From the NCBI GenBank assembly GCA_029204225.1, contig CM055099.1, forward strand, positions 61,473,753 through 61,537,752: a DNA stretch of 64,000 nucleotides, in the 5' to 3' direction. A program made the position numbers and the translations under genes. Position 1 is the stretch's first letter. Every line of letters begins with the position of its first letter. Of the stretch, positions 35,567-47,445 are shown piece by piece. Under the pieces are notes generated by a model. It was given only the letters and a program-made list of their open reading frames with translations, ran no database searches and was not told where the DNA came from. Source of the DNA: Diphasiastrum complanatum (Eukaryota; Streptophyta; Lycopodiopsida; Lycopodiales; Lycopodiaceae).

Positions 35567-38500
35567 CTCCTCCTCACTATCTAGCTTGGTTCAATCATTG
35601 CTTTACTAATCACTCCAAGTGATGATCTGAACTTCATAAAAGGTGTCTTTTTAAGTGGTTTAGTAAGTAGATCAGCTACACATTCATTGCTTGGAACATG
35701 CTCCAAAGCAATCTCCTTGGCTTGCACCATTTCTCTCACAAAGTGATGGCATATCTCAATGTGCTTAGATCTTGCATGGAAGATTGGGTTAGATGCAAGG
35801 TGTTGGGCTGATATATTGTCATTGTAGATGATTGGTGCCTCCTCTGAATCCATGATCTTTAGTTCCACCAATAATCTCTTGATCCAAAGTACCTCCTTTG
35901 TAGTGGTTGTCAAAGCTTTGTACTCGGCCTCGGTTGAAGATAGAGATATAGTTTCTTGCTTTTTTGAAAGCCATGAAACCACACCTTCTCCTATGAAAGT
36001 TGAATAGGCACTTGTTGATTTCCTATCCCTCTTGTCCCCTGCAAAATCTGAATCACTAAATTCATGAAGGTTAATCACATCTCCTCTATATAGAATCCCA
36101 AAATTCAATGTACCCGAGATGTATCTTAGAATCCTCTTAGCCTTTTTCCAATGGATATTCAATGGCTTTTGCATGGATTGGCTCAACCTACATACACTAA
36201 AGCTAAGATCTGGTCTAGTTATAGTGATCCACATTAAGGAACCTATAAGTTGCCTAAACAAAGTGATGTCCATGAAGGATCTTTCATCATCTTCATTTGG
36301 CACTTTTACATCTTGCTCCATTGGTGTGTCAACACTTTTGCATACTTCCATCTTAAACTTCTTCAAAAGACTTTGAGCATAGTTTACTTGACTTATAAAG
36401 ATAAAATCAGACCCTCTAAGTACTTCTATGCCTAAGATGAAGTGAAGACACCCTAGATCTACCATCTTGAACTCTAAGGATAGATCTATCTTGATTTTTT
36501 CAATACCATCAACACTATTTCCACTAATGATGATGTCATCTACATAAATGAGTAAAAGTACAATACCAACATCATCAAACTTAATGTAAAGAGTGGGATC
36601 ATATTCACTTTGAACAAAAGAAAGTGAAATAAGATAGCAATGTAGTCTTGAATTCCAAGATCTCGAGCCTTGCTTCAAGCCATAGATGCTTCTTTGGAGA
36701 TGGCATACTTTGTTCTCCATTCCATGCTTGATGAACCCTTGTGGCTGCTCCATATAGATATCCTCTTCCAAAAAACCATTCAAGAAAGCATTAGAGACAT
36801 CCATTTGACATAGAATCCATCCAAAATGTGATGCAAGTGCAATGATTAGTCTTATTGTGACCATCTTGGCCACGGGTGCAAAAGTTTCCTCATAGTCTAT
36901 CCCTCTCTCTTGAGCATAACCTTTTGCAACTAATCTTGCTTTATGTTTGTTAACACTCCCATTTGCATTCAACTTAAGCTTGAAGACCCACTTGCATCCT
37001 ATTACATTCCTTTGAGGTCTCTCAACAAGCAACCAAGTTTCATTCTCAATCAAGGCATCATACTCATCCAACATAGCTTTATACCATTCTTTGGAGTTCA
37101 ATGCATCTTCAACATTAGACGGTTCTTCAAAACTAGATAAAGCATAAGAAGTGGATGAGATACCCTCAACTTGCTGTCCTTTGCCTTGATATGTGAGCCT
37201 TGATGGCTCCACTTTTGCCCTTGAAGATCTCCTTGGTGTGATAGGTGGGTTTGGTGCTTGCTCCTCCATGAGCTCCTCCTCAAAACCAAGATCTTGCTCC
37301 TCGGCCATCTTCTTCTTGATTGTTGGAGCACTTGAGCCTTCTTCAAGCATATGCATATGATGTTCATCAAAGATGACATCCCTTGAAACAACAAATTTGT
37401 TCAAGGATGGGAGATAGACTTTGTAGCCCTTGCTTGAGCTTGCATATCCAAGCATGATCCCTCTTGTGGAAGATGGATCCTCCTTGGTTCTTGTTTCCAA
37501 TGGCACATGCACATAACATATACACCCAAAAACTTTCAAGTGATTAAGATTGGGTTTCTTTCCATACATAAGGAGTTTTGCCTTCAATTGCTTTGCAAGA
37601 CACCCTATTCATCAAGTAGTTTGCACATACAAGAGACTCACCCCAAAAGGATTCGGGCAAACAAGCATCTAATCTTAAAGCCTTAGAACATTCACATAAT
37701 GCTCTATTCCTTCTTTCAGCAACTCCATTTTGTTGAGGAGTGTAAGGACAAGAAGTCTCTTTCTTGATCCCTTCCTCCTCACAAAAGGCCTTGAACTCAT
37801 TGGAGATGAATTCTCCACCATTGTCACTTCTAAGAATCTTGATGCTATGATTATGATGCTTTTCCACAGACAACTTGAACTTCACAAAAGTATCAAATAC
37901 TTGAGACTTGAAGGAAAGTAAGAACACCCAACAATATCTTGAGTAGTCATCAATGAAGGTTAAAAACATGGATGAATCTCCATTAGATTTGGTGCTAGCA
38001 ATGTGCACATCCGAGTGTATGAGTTCAAGAGGATGAGATGACTTTGTGATGGAGTTAGGAAACACCTTCTTATGTGCCTTGGATAAGGCACAAGCTTCAC
38101 AAACCTTGTCTTCCTTCCCAATAGACCTTGGTAGGCCTAAAGCATACTCCTCCTTGATCATAGCCTCCATGGAACCCGAGTTGACATGTCCAAGTCTTTT
38201 GTGCCATAAAGTAAAGATAGATATCTTGCTCTTCTCGGCCAACATGACAACATTAGTATCCACAAATGCATCCAGCTTATAAAGTTTGCCAAGTCTAGTG
38301 CCCTTAGCCACTATCTTACCCTTCTTCTTGATGAAACATTCATTTGAAGCAAAGTCAACATTGAAACCATTGTCTACCATTTGGCCAGCACTTAGTAGAT
38401 TCTTTGTTATTGTAGGAATGTACAAAACACCTTCTATGTTGATCTTTTTGGAAGATCCTAAGCAAAGGGGAATGCTACCAACTCCTTCAATCTTACAAGC

Positions 38501-40352
38501 TTCATCATTTGCTGTATAGATAGACTTTATAGGTCCATCATAAGATAAGAGAGAAGAGAAAAACTCCCTTTTACTAGTCATGTGTGAACTAGCACCCGAG
38601 TCAATCCACCAAGGATCTTCTCCTTTGAAGCTTGTTGAAGAAAATATGGACATCATGAGAGAGTCCTCATGTGAACTCTCCTCCTCCTCCTCTTTGCTCA
38701 TGTTGGCTTGGCTTTGATCTTGCTTCCTCTTGAAGCATTCCGAGGCATAATGCCCCATCTTGCTACAATAGTAGCACTTCACCTTTGATTTGTCCTTCTT
38801 GACTTTGGTGGTTGATGGAGATGCCTTTGGGGGTCCTTCTTGATCCTCAAGCTTTGTAGACTTCTTGAATGTTGATCCTTTGCCTTTGGACTTGCCTTTG
38901 CCTTTGGTGAAGAGAGCTTGGTCATCTCCACCTTGGATGGAAAGCCTATCCATCCTCTCTTGCATTTGGCTCCTTCTTGATTCCTCGGCCATGAGTGTGC
39001 CTTGGAGTTCTTCAAGTATGGGTAGCTTACCCATAATTACATATCCCTGAACCAAATTGTCAAATTCAAAGCTTAGTCCATTCAATATGAGTTGAACAAG
39101 CTCTTCATCCTTGATAGGGTCACCTATAAAGGCTAGCTCTTTGTTCAATTCCTTTACTCTTAGGACAAAAGTATGTGCACTCTCTCCTTTCTTTTGATAG
39201 CTTCTATAGATTTGATTCTTCAAAGCTAACATTCTAGTTTGGTTCTTGGATTCATAGACCTTTTGCAAAGTCTCCCAAGCATCTTGAGCTGAAGTGCAAT
39301 CTCCTACCTCTCTTAAGAGTTCATTTGCAACATTCATTTTTATGCAATGTAGTGCAACATTGCACCTCTTGATGTATTTGGCTTTTTCTTGAGGATGAAT
39401 AGGTTCACCCTCCTTACCATTTACAATTTCCATCAGATCTTGCATGATCATGATAGATTCCATTCTAACTTTTCATATGGAATAGTTAGTTTTGTTGAGC
39501 CTTTCATTAGTATCCAAAAGATATGCATTTATAGATGCCATCTAGTCTCCTAATCAAGGACTTGACACAAATGAAGGTTACTTCTATTGATTTGATTGAA
39601 GGTCTACCTTATCCCACTTCTTAGGGACCTGAAAAGATCAGTAATAGACTTCCTATAAAGATCTAAGAATGATCTCTAACAAAATCAAATCATAGAATAC
39701 TAGAAACAATGCACTTGCTTGATTGAAGTAGACAATACTAGTAGAATTGCCCCTCTTTCTATAAAGAACATTAAAGCTTCCAAATGATCTGATCAAGAGT
39801 GAATTTCAGCAACCTAATATACTTCCAAAATCACTTGTAAAAGATCTAAATGGAACTTAATGAGGATGCAACACAATCTACTATCCAATCACAAGCAAAA
39901 AATGATCAAAATTGATGAAAAATTGATCTAATTTGGTGCATAAGTCAAGCAATGGTTGGACTGAACCTAAATCACTTTAGGAGGTGTCTACTACACCTTA
40001 GAACAGCCTTGAAGAGTCCCCAAAACTCTGATCTTCCCTCTCCTTGAATGCTAGAAAGCCTTATCTATGAAATCACCTCCAAAACTAGCTTAGAAATCAA
40101 TGCTTGGAGCAAGCAAAACTTGCTATCTTGGTAATGTGAATTGAATTCAACTTTGCCTCTGGTTTTAGACACCTAAACACCTGCAAATGAAGTCACACAA
40201 CACCAATCTCCAATGTATTTGAGTCACTTTGAGTTCTAGAATCAATACTAGGGGCTAAGATCCAATCTACACAAGATTTAGATCAAAAATTGTGATCAAA
40301 TTGAATGCAAACCAAGGATTTAGCTCATTTCAGCCTTTAGGCTCTGATACCA

Positions 40353-41034
40353 TGTAAAAATTACAGCAAATAAGGATCCTAAAACACTTGAAATGATGAG
40401 GGAAACAATAGATTATGATTTCATAAGATTAGCACAAGTTGAACCATCAAAATCCATCAAAAATCTATGCTTGAACCTCACTAAATGGCCCAAATCCTTG
40501 AAGAAGGCTTCACACGTGTGAAAGTACGGCCTCCCACAGTATGAGTACTGTACACCAGACCTACATTCAATCCTATAATCATTAGTAATCACAAATACTC
40601 AAACAATTATGAACATAGAGAGCAATTGCACCATTATGAGAGAAAAATCATGAAATTGCTTGATTGATTTTGGTGAGATATCATCACCTATATATACATG
40701 ATCCATCACGGTTTTGGGCAGGTATGAGTAGCCCTAAAACTATCCCTAATGCTAATTTTGGTGGATCTTTCATCCCTACCAAGTTAAGTTTGGAATCTTG
40801 GAGATCCCTCAACAATGCAAAAATTACCAAAAATAGCTCCTATTTTGTCTCCCTTGTATCTAAGCATAATTTGGACTCATTCCAAAGGTTCTAACACTTA
40901 GGGCTACTTGAGAACATCCTTATGAATGGAATCCTATGCTATTTGGCACGTGTGACAAGCCACATCATGACCATCTAACTATTTACAAGTCATATGACCA
41001 AAACTAGTCAAGCTAGAATTGTGAATTTTTAACA
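40353..41034 (-). repeat. Copia LTR, right (5') copy
   Basis: 682 bp, same ends as the left copy, with about eight differences. The primer-binding site lies just inside (left of) 40353. Confidence 0.95.
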
Positions 41035-41269
41035 GTTTTAGAGATTGCTATTGCGCTACTGCTTATTAGCATTGCGCTTAATTCAAACTTTCATTTTAGC
41101 CGCTCATAGAGTACGCGGCTTTGATTCGCAACTTATTGTACTCATTTACTTCTGTTTCGTTTTTCATAATGAATCAATACCATTTTTTATTGCATTCAGC
41201 TTCATCTGAGAATGTATGCATTTTTGTTGTTCTTTGCGACTAATTATTTGTCTAGTGATTCGCGACAAA

Positions 41270-42110
41270 TTATATGTTTGATAATTTAATGCATGTGCTA
41301 ATTTCCTGTGCAATAGGTGGCCGAGTGCTATTTTGGATGGAAGGACACCTTTTGAGATGCTGTTCAAGAGGAGGCCAAATGTCAAACTTTCTTAGAACTT
41401 TTGGATGCACATGCTATGTCAACATTACTCTTGATCATAAGACCAACCATCTTCAAGTAAAGGTATATTTGTTAAATATAGTGAGGTGAGGAAAGCCTAC
41501 AGGGTTTACATTCCTTCTACCAACAAGGTGATTGTTGGTAGAGATGTCATTTTTTATGAGGGGAACATTCCAAAAGTATCTTCAAGCATTGTTGATGGGG
41601 ATGTGGATGGATCTAACATTCTTGATGTTGATATAAAGGATCCTACTTTGGATGGTGATGATGAAGGACCATCATCAAGTCAAAAGCCAAGGAGAACATC
41701 AAGGGAAAGACAAAAGCCTTCAAGGCTCACTTATGATGAAGGGTAAGCAAGTGGAAGTGAGTCAGTTTATTTTTCTCACAGTTTATTTAGGTGAATCTTC
41801 TTGTTTCGATGATGCTATGCAAGTAGAGGGATGTTTTCATGATTTTCCAAAAACTAATGGATCTGGAAAAGAGACCTTAGTCAATGAGTTTGATGATCAA
41901 GTTGATGATCATGAGGTTGATCTCAAAGGGCTTCAACAAGGCAAAAGGGAAGCTGGCAATTTGGAGCTATTCAAGAGCATCAAAGGAGAGTCAATTGGCA
42001 AAGATGTTATGGATCTGTTTTTGTAGGTTATTGACTCAAGTAAGGTCAAGGAGCAGCAAGGAAGTATTGATCAAGTTTATTTTACTTGTTCTATCTCATG
42101 TTTGAGCAAT
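41270..42110 (+). mobile_element. Copia fragment: integrase end and linker to reverse transcriptase
   Basis: The plus strand shows DGRTPFEMLFKRRPN, then FLRTFGCTCYVNI, RKAYRVYIPSTNKVIVGRDV and a Pro/Ser/Arg linker ending PSRLTYDEG. These are the Copia integrase C-terminal signature and the linker before reverse transcriptase. It is broken at several places. The following open frames to 42417 are not recognised. Confidence 0.8.
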
Positions 42111-42639
42111 TTCATGTCGATGTGTGCAAAAATTGTCAAGATATGGTAAAACTAGCTACATTGGTGAGCATCATTTTGATGTTAGATTTGTACTAGTATT
42201 ATTGGCTACTTTTGTTGATGGAAATGAAGCTATTGGAGGTTCATTATGTCACTCATTTGTGGTCAAGTCATCAAGCGATGATGGCATCTTATTGCAAGAT
42301 GGAGATGGAGGCTCATTCACAAAGTGTCATGGCGGATACTTGGCAATAAAGGACAAAGATGAAGAAACAAAACGTTTCTATTACCAAAGCTTTGCTAGCT
42401 TTCAGGCCTCTGCCTGACGAAAATGTTTGCGAACGCGAAAGTCAAAAGACATGAAGCAAAAATGTTCGCGAACACCTTGACGAAAAGAAATGAAAAAATC
42501 GTGGTACAGTAGGAGAAAGTCAGATGACGAGAAAGTCAAACGACTTGAAGCGACACGAAAATCATTGCGACACCTTTTATGCCCTCACGCTCCAGAAAGG
42601 ATCAAGAAGATCATGCAAGTACCCAGAAGTACATATATT

Positions 42640-43277
42640 TGATCTGATAGCATGACGTCAGCAGATACACTCTAGGTTGTGGCTAATTTGCCACTCTTGT
42701 AATTCGTGATTAGTTGTGGATGTTTAATCACTCTAATCTAGAAGTTACACGAGGTGACTATATACTTTCTGGATAATACTTGATACATACACATGAAGTA
42801 GTCTAATTCTAGTAAGCAAGAAGACACACAGACAGAATACGCGTCCGCTTGTGTGCGAGACAAAAAATCTGCATAGGATCTATAGATCCACAAGTCCACT
42901 AGTAAGTGAGACATTACTCGTGGGAGAACTGTATTTCTCTCACGCCAACGCACTGCGTGGATCTGCATGCAGTGCTCAAAGAATCAGAAGAATCAATAGC
43001 TGATTTTTATAGCGATGAGCACATATCACTCTTATCTTGTATGATCTTGAATGTAAATTAGTCTGTTGCTATTCGTGTGTCTGATTTGCTTGTCCATTTA
43101 ATTCCGCACCTTGGTTTGAATTTTGTTGAATGATACATTAATTTTTTAACATAGTACAGCAGTGTCTGTCTACAATCTGGAGGACTGTAGGAATGATACA
43201 GCTGGCAGTGGCTAGCAATCATATCTGAAATCCATCCGAATTGTATTTTTGTTTTGTTTTGCGTTCGCAAATTTGCA
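42640..43277 (+). repeat. Probable 5' LTR of a Copia relic
   Basis: Ends TTTGCA at 43277, five bases before a TGGTATCAGAGCC primer site at 43282 that is followed by Copia gag on the same strand. A TATA-like TATATACTT occurs at about 42757. The left end is not fixed, and no second LTR copy is seen. Confidence 0.45.
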
Positions 43278-43281
43278 TCAG

Positions 43282-44480
43282 TGGTATCAGAGCCTACCTA
43301 CCTTGTCATAGTCTGATGACATAGCCAAAAGCTATCAGATCCAGAAGGCCAAGCATTCAAACGATCAACCATCAACAAGTGAACACACTTTAGAAGCAAT
43401 GGCTTCAATCAGCATCATACAGAGCAAGATCTGTACAGTTCTTGATTCTTCAGGATCTAACTTTCTAGTCTGGAAAGTTAAGACATCATTGATACTCAAA
43501 GGTGAAGGTTTATTCCCCTGGGTGGATGGCATAGAAGAGATGCCTACGACATCAGACAAAGAGCTATGCGAGTGGAGAGAAAAAAATGACAAGGCAGTAG
43601 CCTTGCTATCTTCATCCATCGAAGATAGTCTCACACTTGACCTGGCTACACTCTCTAAAGCTAAGGAGATGTAGGATACACTGCTCACGAGATTTCAAAT
43701 GAAATCAAGAAGTCAAATAATGATGCTGGAAGATCAGCTGACGAACCTGCAGTGGGACGACAAAGATCTCACTTCTTTTGTAAGGAAGATGAAGGATCTA
43801 TTTCTGTCACTACACAACTCTGGAGCAAAGAACGCAGTGTCAGCAGAGAAGCAGTCCACTTACCTGTTGAGAGCCTTATCCAAATCTTTTCAGACAACCA
43901 GGACTCTGCTCGCGAAAGATCCTACAATGACCCTCGAGAAGGCAATTGTCGAGATTCGAGAAGAAGTCGAGGCTAGAGAACACCTTGATCACAAAGATGG
44001 TTCTGACCAGGCCCTCTACGACAACAAAGAAAAATCCAAGAAACAACTCAAGCCTAAGAGGGAGTCAAATCAAAGGCAGGATCGTGACCAACAAGCAGAG
44101 GGGACCAGCAAAGCCAACTGGAAGAGCAAAGGGAGGTCGAAACAACAAGGTGGAGAAAAGAAGACTTGCGTGAGATGCATATGAGATGGGCACACAGTTG
44201 ATACATGCTGGCTTAATCCAAAGATTGAGTGTATCCACTACCACAAGAAGGGTTACGCAGCCATCGATTGTCGCCTGAACCCGAAGAACAAATCATCACA
44301 GAACAGACAAGAGAACAACAACAATTCATCCTATGTGAAGGAGCTCGAGGGCTCAAAAATGGGCGAAGAGATATCGAACAGAAATTGTTCGACCACCTAC
44401 ATTTGTGAAAAATTAGAACCATTGACCTTGTCAATGACTCTAGCTTCACTGAGTGATGAAGATAAAGAGCTACCTATATG
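43282..44480 (+). mobile_element. Copia relic: primer site and gag
   Basis: Primer-binding site, then a gag start at 43399 (MASISIIQSKICTVLDSSGS; a NFLVWKVKTSLILKGEGLF stretch typical of plant Copia gag) and further gag with a zinc-knuckle-like C.RC...H.VD.C pattern at about 44165-44215. The downstream pol is absent. It is broken at a few places. Confidence 0.8.
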
Positions 44481-45388
44481 AGACATGATAACATGATACA
44501 AATAGAACAAACTTAATCTCTCGGTTTATTTGGACTACGCTCTGATACCAATCTGATGGGGGCAAGTTAGAAGGAAGAACGAGAACAGAGAAGAGAGCAG
44601 AAATATTGCGGAACAGCTCTCCCGTTCTAATTGGCTGGAAGGTGCAAAAATAGTCTAATAGACAACTTATGCTAAAGACAATCACAACTTTATGTGTTCT
44701 AATTGCCCAACAGGATCTTAAAAATTAATTCATATTCTAAAACAAGAGTACAGTCCACCAAAGATATTAGAGATGGTTTGTGTGTGGTACTACTGAAATC
44801 AGATTCAATGTAAAGTATAGTTCTGAAATAAATAGAAGAGCAGTATGATATCGCAAGTTCCTCAGGTGTCAAAGACAGCCATTGTCTGATCAGAAGGCGA
44901 GGAATCGTAGATGTCCATGTTCTGATCAGAGTGAGTATACAAGCGCGATCAAACAACAATGAAAGTGCATTCAATCACAACAAGCATTCATCTACGTTGT
45001 ACACAAATAAAAACGTGTTGCTGCTATATTACACTTAAAGCACAATACAAATAGCAATTACCACCAAAATTGATGGCGTAACTAGGAGGCTCAAATAATA
45101 CGTCTCATGGACGGAGCAACCACTAATCTGTGCTTGGATGATCCATTTATAGATTTCATCCGTGTATTAATTACATTGAATGTTTGTCACCAAATTGGAA
45201 AAGCCATTGTACTTGGAAGTATATGGCTTCTGTGACAACTGTACAATGTGTATACGGTCAACAAATCAGGATCGTTGACATGGAGGAGGACATCACAAAT
45301 TCATGTCACTTCGCAAAATTTCACAAAGTAACGTGGGAACGAACCTCGTTCATTTTAGACGACTTTCGGCATTTTTCCCTCTCTTCAG
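44481..45388. other. Retroelement debris and unassigned DNA
   Basis: On the minus strand TTGGTATCAGAGCG at about 44540-44553 looks like a primer-binding site of another LTR element, whose LTR would lie to its right (from about 44568, TGATGGGGGC on the plus strand). No pol is seen. The remainder is unassigned. Confidence 0.4.
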
Positions 45389-45790
45389 ATTTTTGCAAAA
45401 AAAGCCGAAGGTGTCCTAAATAAGTTTAAGGCGCCCTTAGAAAGTTGAAGGTGCCCTTAGAAAAGTGAAGATATCTGTAACAGTTTGGCCTTCTTGCATT
45501 CTTTGAGAAAATGCGAAGAAGCCGAAGGTACCTTCAAAACAACTTTAAGGTGCCCTCAGAAAAGTGAAGATGTCTTAACAGTAACTTTCTCGCGCTTTTC
45601 GAGAAAAGCGAAGAAGCCGAAGGTACCTATAAAACAACTTGAAGGTGCCCTTAAAAAGTTGGCGAAGATGCCTTCAACAGTTTAACTCTTAAAAATAGAG
45701 GACTTTCTGGAATTTACCTTTCTCGCAGTTTTTGGAAAAATGCGAAAAAAGGGCCGAAGGTGCTGAAAAATAGTTAAACTTTTGAACTGT
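45389..45790. repeat. Degenerate tandem repeat, about 95-137-bp units
   Basis: GCCGAAGG recurs at 45404, 45521, 45616 and 45753. Around it are repeated GAAGGTGCCCTTAGAAAAGT and hairpin-forming TTTCTCGCGCTTTTCGAGAA-like words. The units differ considerably, so this is an old array. Related CGAAAATGCGAA words occur at 34300-34500 and 42420-42560. Confidence 0.75.
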
Positions 45791-46266
45791 GAACAAGTTA
45801 ACTTCTTCAAAATAATTGAACGGAAAAAGTCAAAAGCAAGTTTTGCAGTTTTTTGAAAAAGTGCGAAAAATGCGAATTGTGCAACACTTAGTGTATTTCT
45901 GCAGACTATTTAAAAAAGTGATATAAATCTGCAGACTTGTTCTAAATGTAAGTTTGTGGAAGTCCTTGAAGATGGCCAAGTCTTCAATGACTTCAAGTTA
46001 ACTTAACATTTGAACTTAAATTTATAATGGGATTGGTTACCCTTTGCTGGCAATCAGCCGGAAGTCCGCTGTAGACGTTCTTCAAGTAATTGGCTGTCTA
46101 AGTTATGATTCACCAAGGAGGCAAGTGTGGGCTTGGTTTCCAACAAAGCCTTCACAAGACAACAACATTAAACGAAATACATTGGAAAAGTTAACTGAAA
46201 TGCAACATCTAATTTTCATTCAGACATATAGGCTACTGACTATAGCATTCATATCATCATGCATGC

Positions 46267-46367
<101 letters not shown>

Positions 46368-46399
46368 AGGGATAGCAAAAGACATGAAAATATGTGTAC

Positions 46400-46527
46400 C
46401 TTGATTTTAGGCTGGTGGCCACTTTGCGCAGCCTAGGAAAAATGGCTTCTGCAAATGACAAGTTCCAGTAAGGAATAATAGTAGTGTAGCTTCTAGCTTC
46501 TGCCTCACGCAATGCAACATACACAGC
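46400..46527 (-). CDS. Unrecognised host exon (hypothetical)
   Basis: 128 bp on the minus strand between a good acceptor (CATTGTGCAG) and a good donor (TCAAG before GTACAC). It encodes AVYVALREAEARSYTTIIPY, then WNLSFAEAIFPRLRKVATSL and KS. The composition is that of a globular protein, the frame is open throughout, and it looks like no retroelement I know. I cannot name the family. Partner exons were not found. The SRPBCC gene starts only 708 bp to the right on the other strand, so the gene either begins in between, interleaves with it, or this is a captured fragment. Confidence 0.4.
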
Positions 46528-46713
46528 CTGCACAATGACGACAAGAAACAAAGAATTCACAATACAATGCCGCTACCAGACAGACAATGCTGCTAATGTC
46601 AATGTTGCAAGAGAGAATTAGAGAGCGAGTGAGAATGCGTAGCAGAGAAAAAAGAAATGCATAGATGGGAAAGTAAGAATCACTGCGCCACACGCGAAAA
46701 GAGGAGGAGGATC

Positions 46714-46716
<3 letters not shown>

Positions 46717-46784
<68 letters not shown>
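46717..46784. repeat. (AG)n microsatellite
   Basis: About 68 bp of pure AG. Confidence 0.97.
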
Positions 46785-46789
<5 letters not shown>

Positions 46790-47234
46790 CACGGCAACGG
46801 GTAAGTGCTCTCCCACCCGTACATAGTACATATCTCACCCTTACATAGGACATAGGGAGACATAAGGACATAGGCTTTAGGTGTGACATAAGGGAGAGTA
46901 GATTGGGCTAGCATCACCATTACACACTATCTTTCTAAAAATATCTTTATATATATAACTTTTATCCATTTTTGAGAATAGATGCAAATTCCATTTTTAT
47001 GGTTTTACAACTTTCTCAAATACCAAACAAAGATTGCATTTGAAATTAATAATAGTATACTTGGACTTGGGGCACTAATAGGCCAGGTTATCGAAGCAAA
47101 GATTGAGAGATAAGCTTTGCTTTCTATGCGATTTATTTATTTATTTATGGAGGTAGTCGTTCGTGCTTCCTTCTTTATTCTCCTCGAAACCTTTATAGTT
47201 TCTGTTATCGCTGACTCTAGATCCTTCTCGATCA

Positions 47235-47445
47235 ATGCATCCAAGGAATTACGCAGCAATAGATTGTGGAATTAGTGGCGATATAACTATGAATGCCACC
47301 TTATCTTTGAGGTACAGTGGTGGTAAGCCTGTGGGATCGCCCAAGATCAAGCTCAGAATAATCCATCATCCAGGAATTGCAAGGCAGACCTCGGTTGCTG
47401 TCAGTTGCAGTGAAGGATGTAGGCTGAAGCCTCTACTTGGAGCTG
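47235..47445 (+). CDS. SRPBCC gene exon 1
   Basis: Starts MHPRNYAAIDCGISGDITMN and ends one base into a Gly/Glu codon at a GTGAGG donor. No in-frame alternative start of similar quality lies upstream. Intron 1 is 102 bp. Confidence 0.65.

Larger units (their letters stand above)
34885..41034 (-). mobile_element. Copia LTR element, young, near whole
   Basis: 6,150 bp with a perfect 5-bp target duplication GTTTT (34880-34884 and 41035-41039). The LTRs are 682 bp each and differ at about 8 positions (about 1.2%). TGGTATCAGAGCC, the initiator-Met primer site, abuts the right LTR, and a GAGGAGGAG purine tract abuts the left. Internal parts on the minus strand: gag from 39463, zinc knuckle CYYCSKMGHYASEC, protease WIDSGASSHMT, integrase SDNGGEFISNEF, reverse transcriptase YVDDIIISG, RNase H STEAEYKAL, ending 35581. 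The reading frame is nearly continuous with about one break, so it is a recent insertion. Confidence 0.96.

Noticed and set aside
42124-42417. 97-codon frame downstream of a Copia fragment
   Set aside because: Not recognisable as Copia reverse transcriptase or RNase H or any host protein; left as unassigned debris.
43279-43294. Possible tRNA gene suggested by TGGTATCAGAGC
   Set aside because: It is only the primer-binding complement of initiator tRNA-Met next to LTRs (also at 15833, 21680, 40340, 9330 and 44545). No cloverleaf surrounds it.
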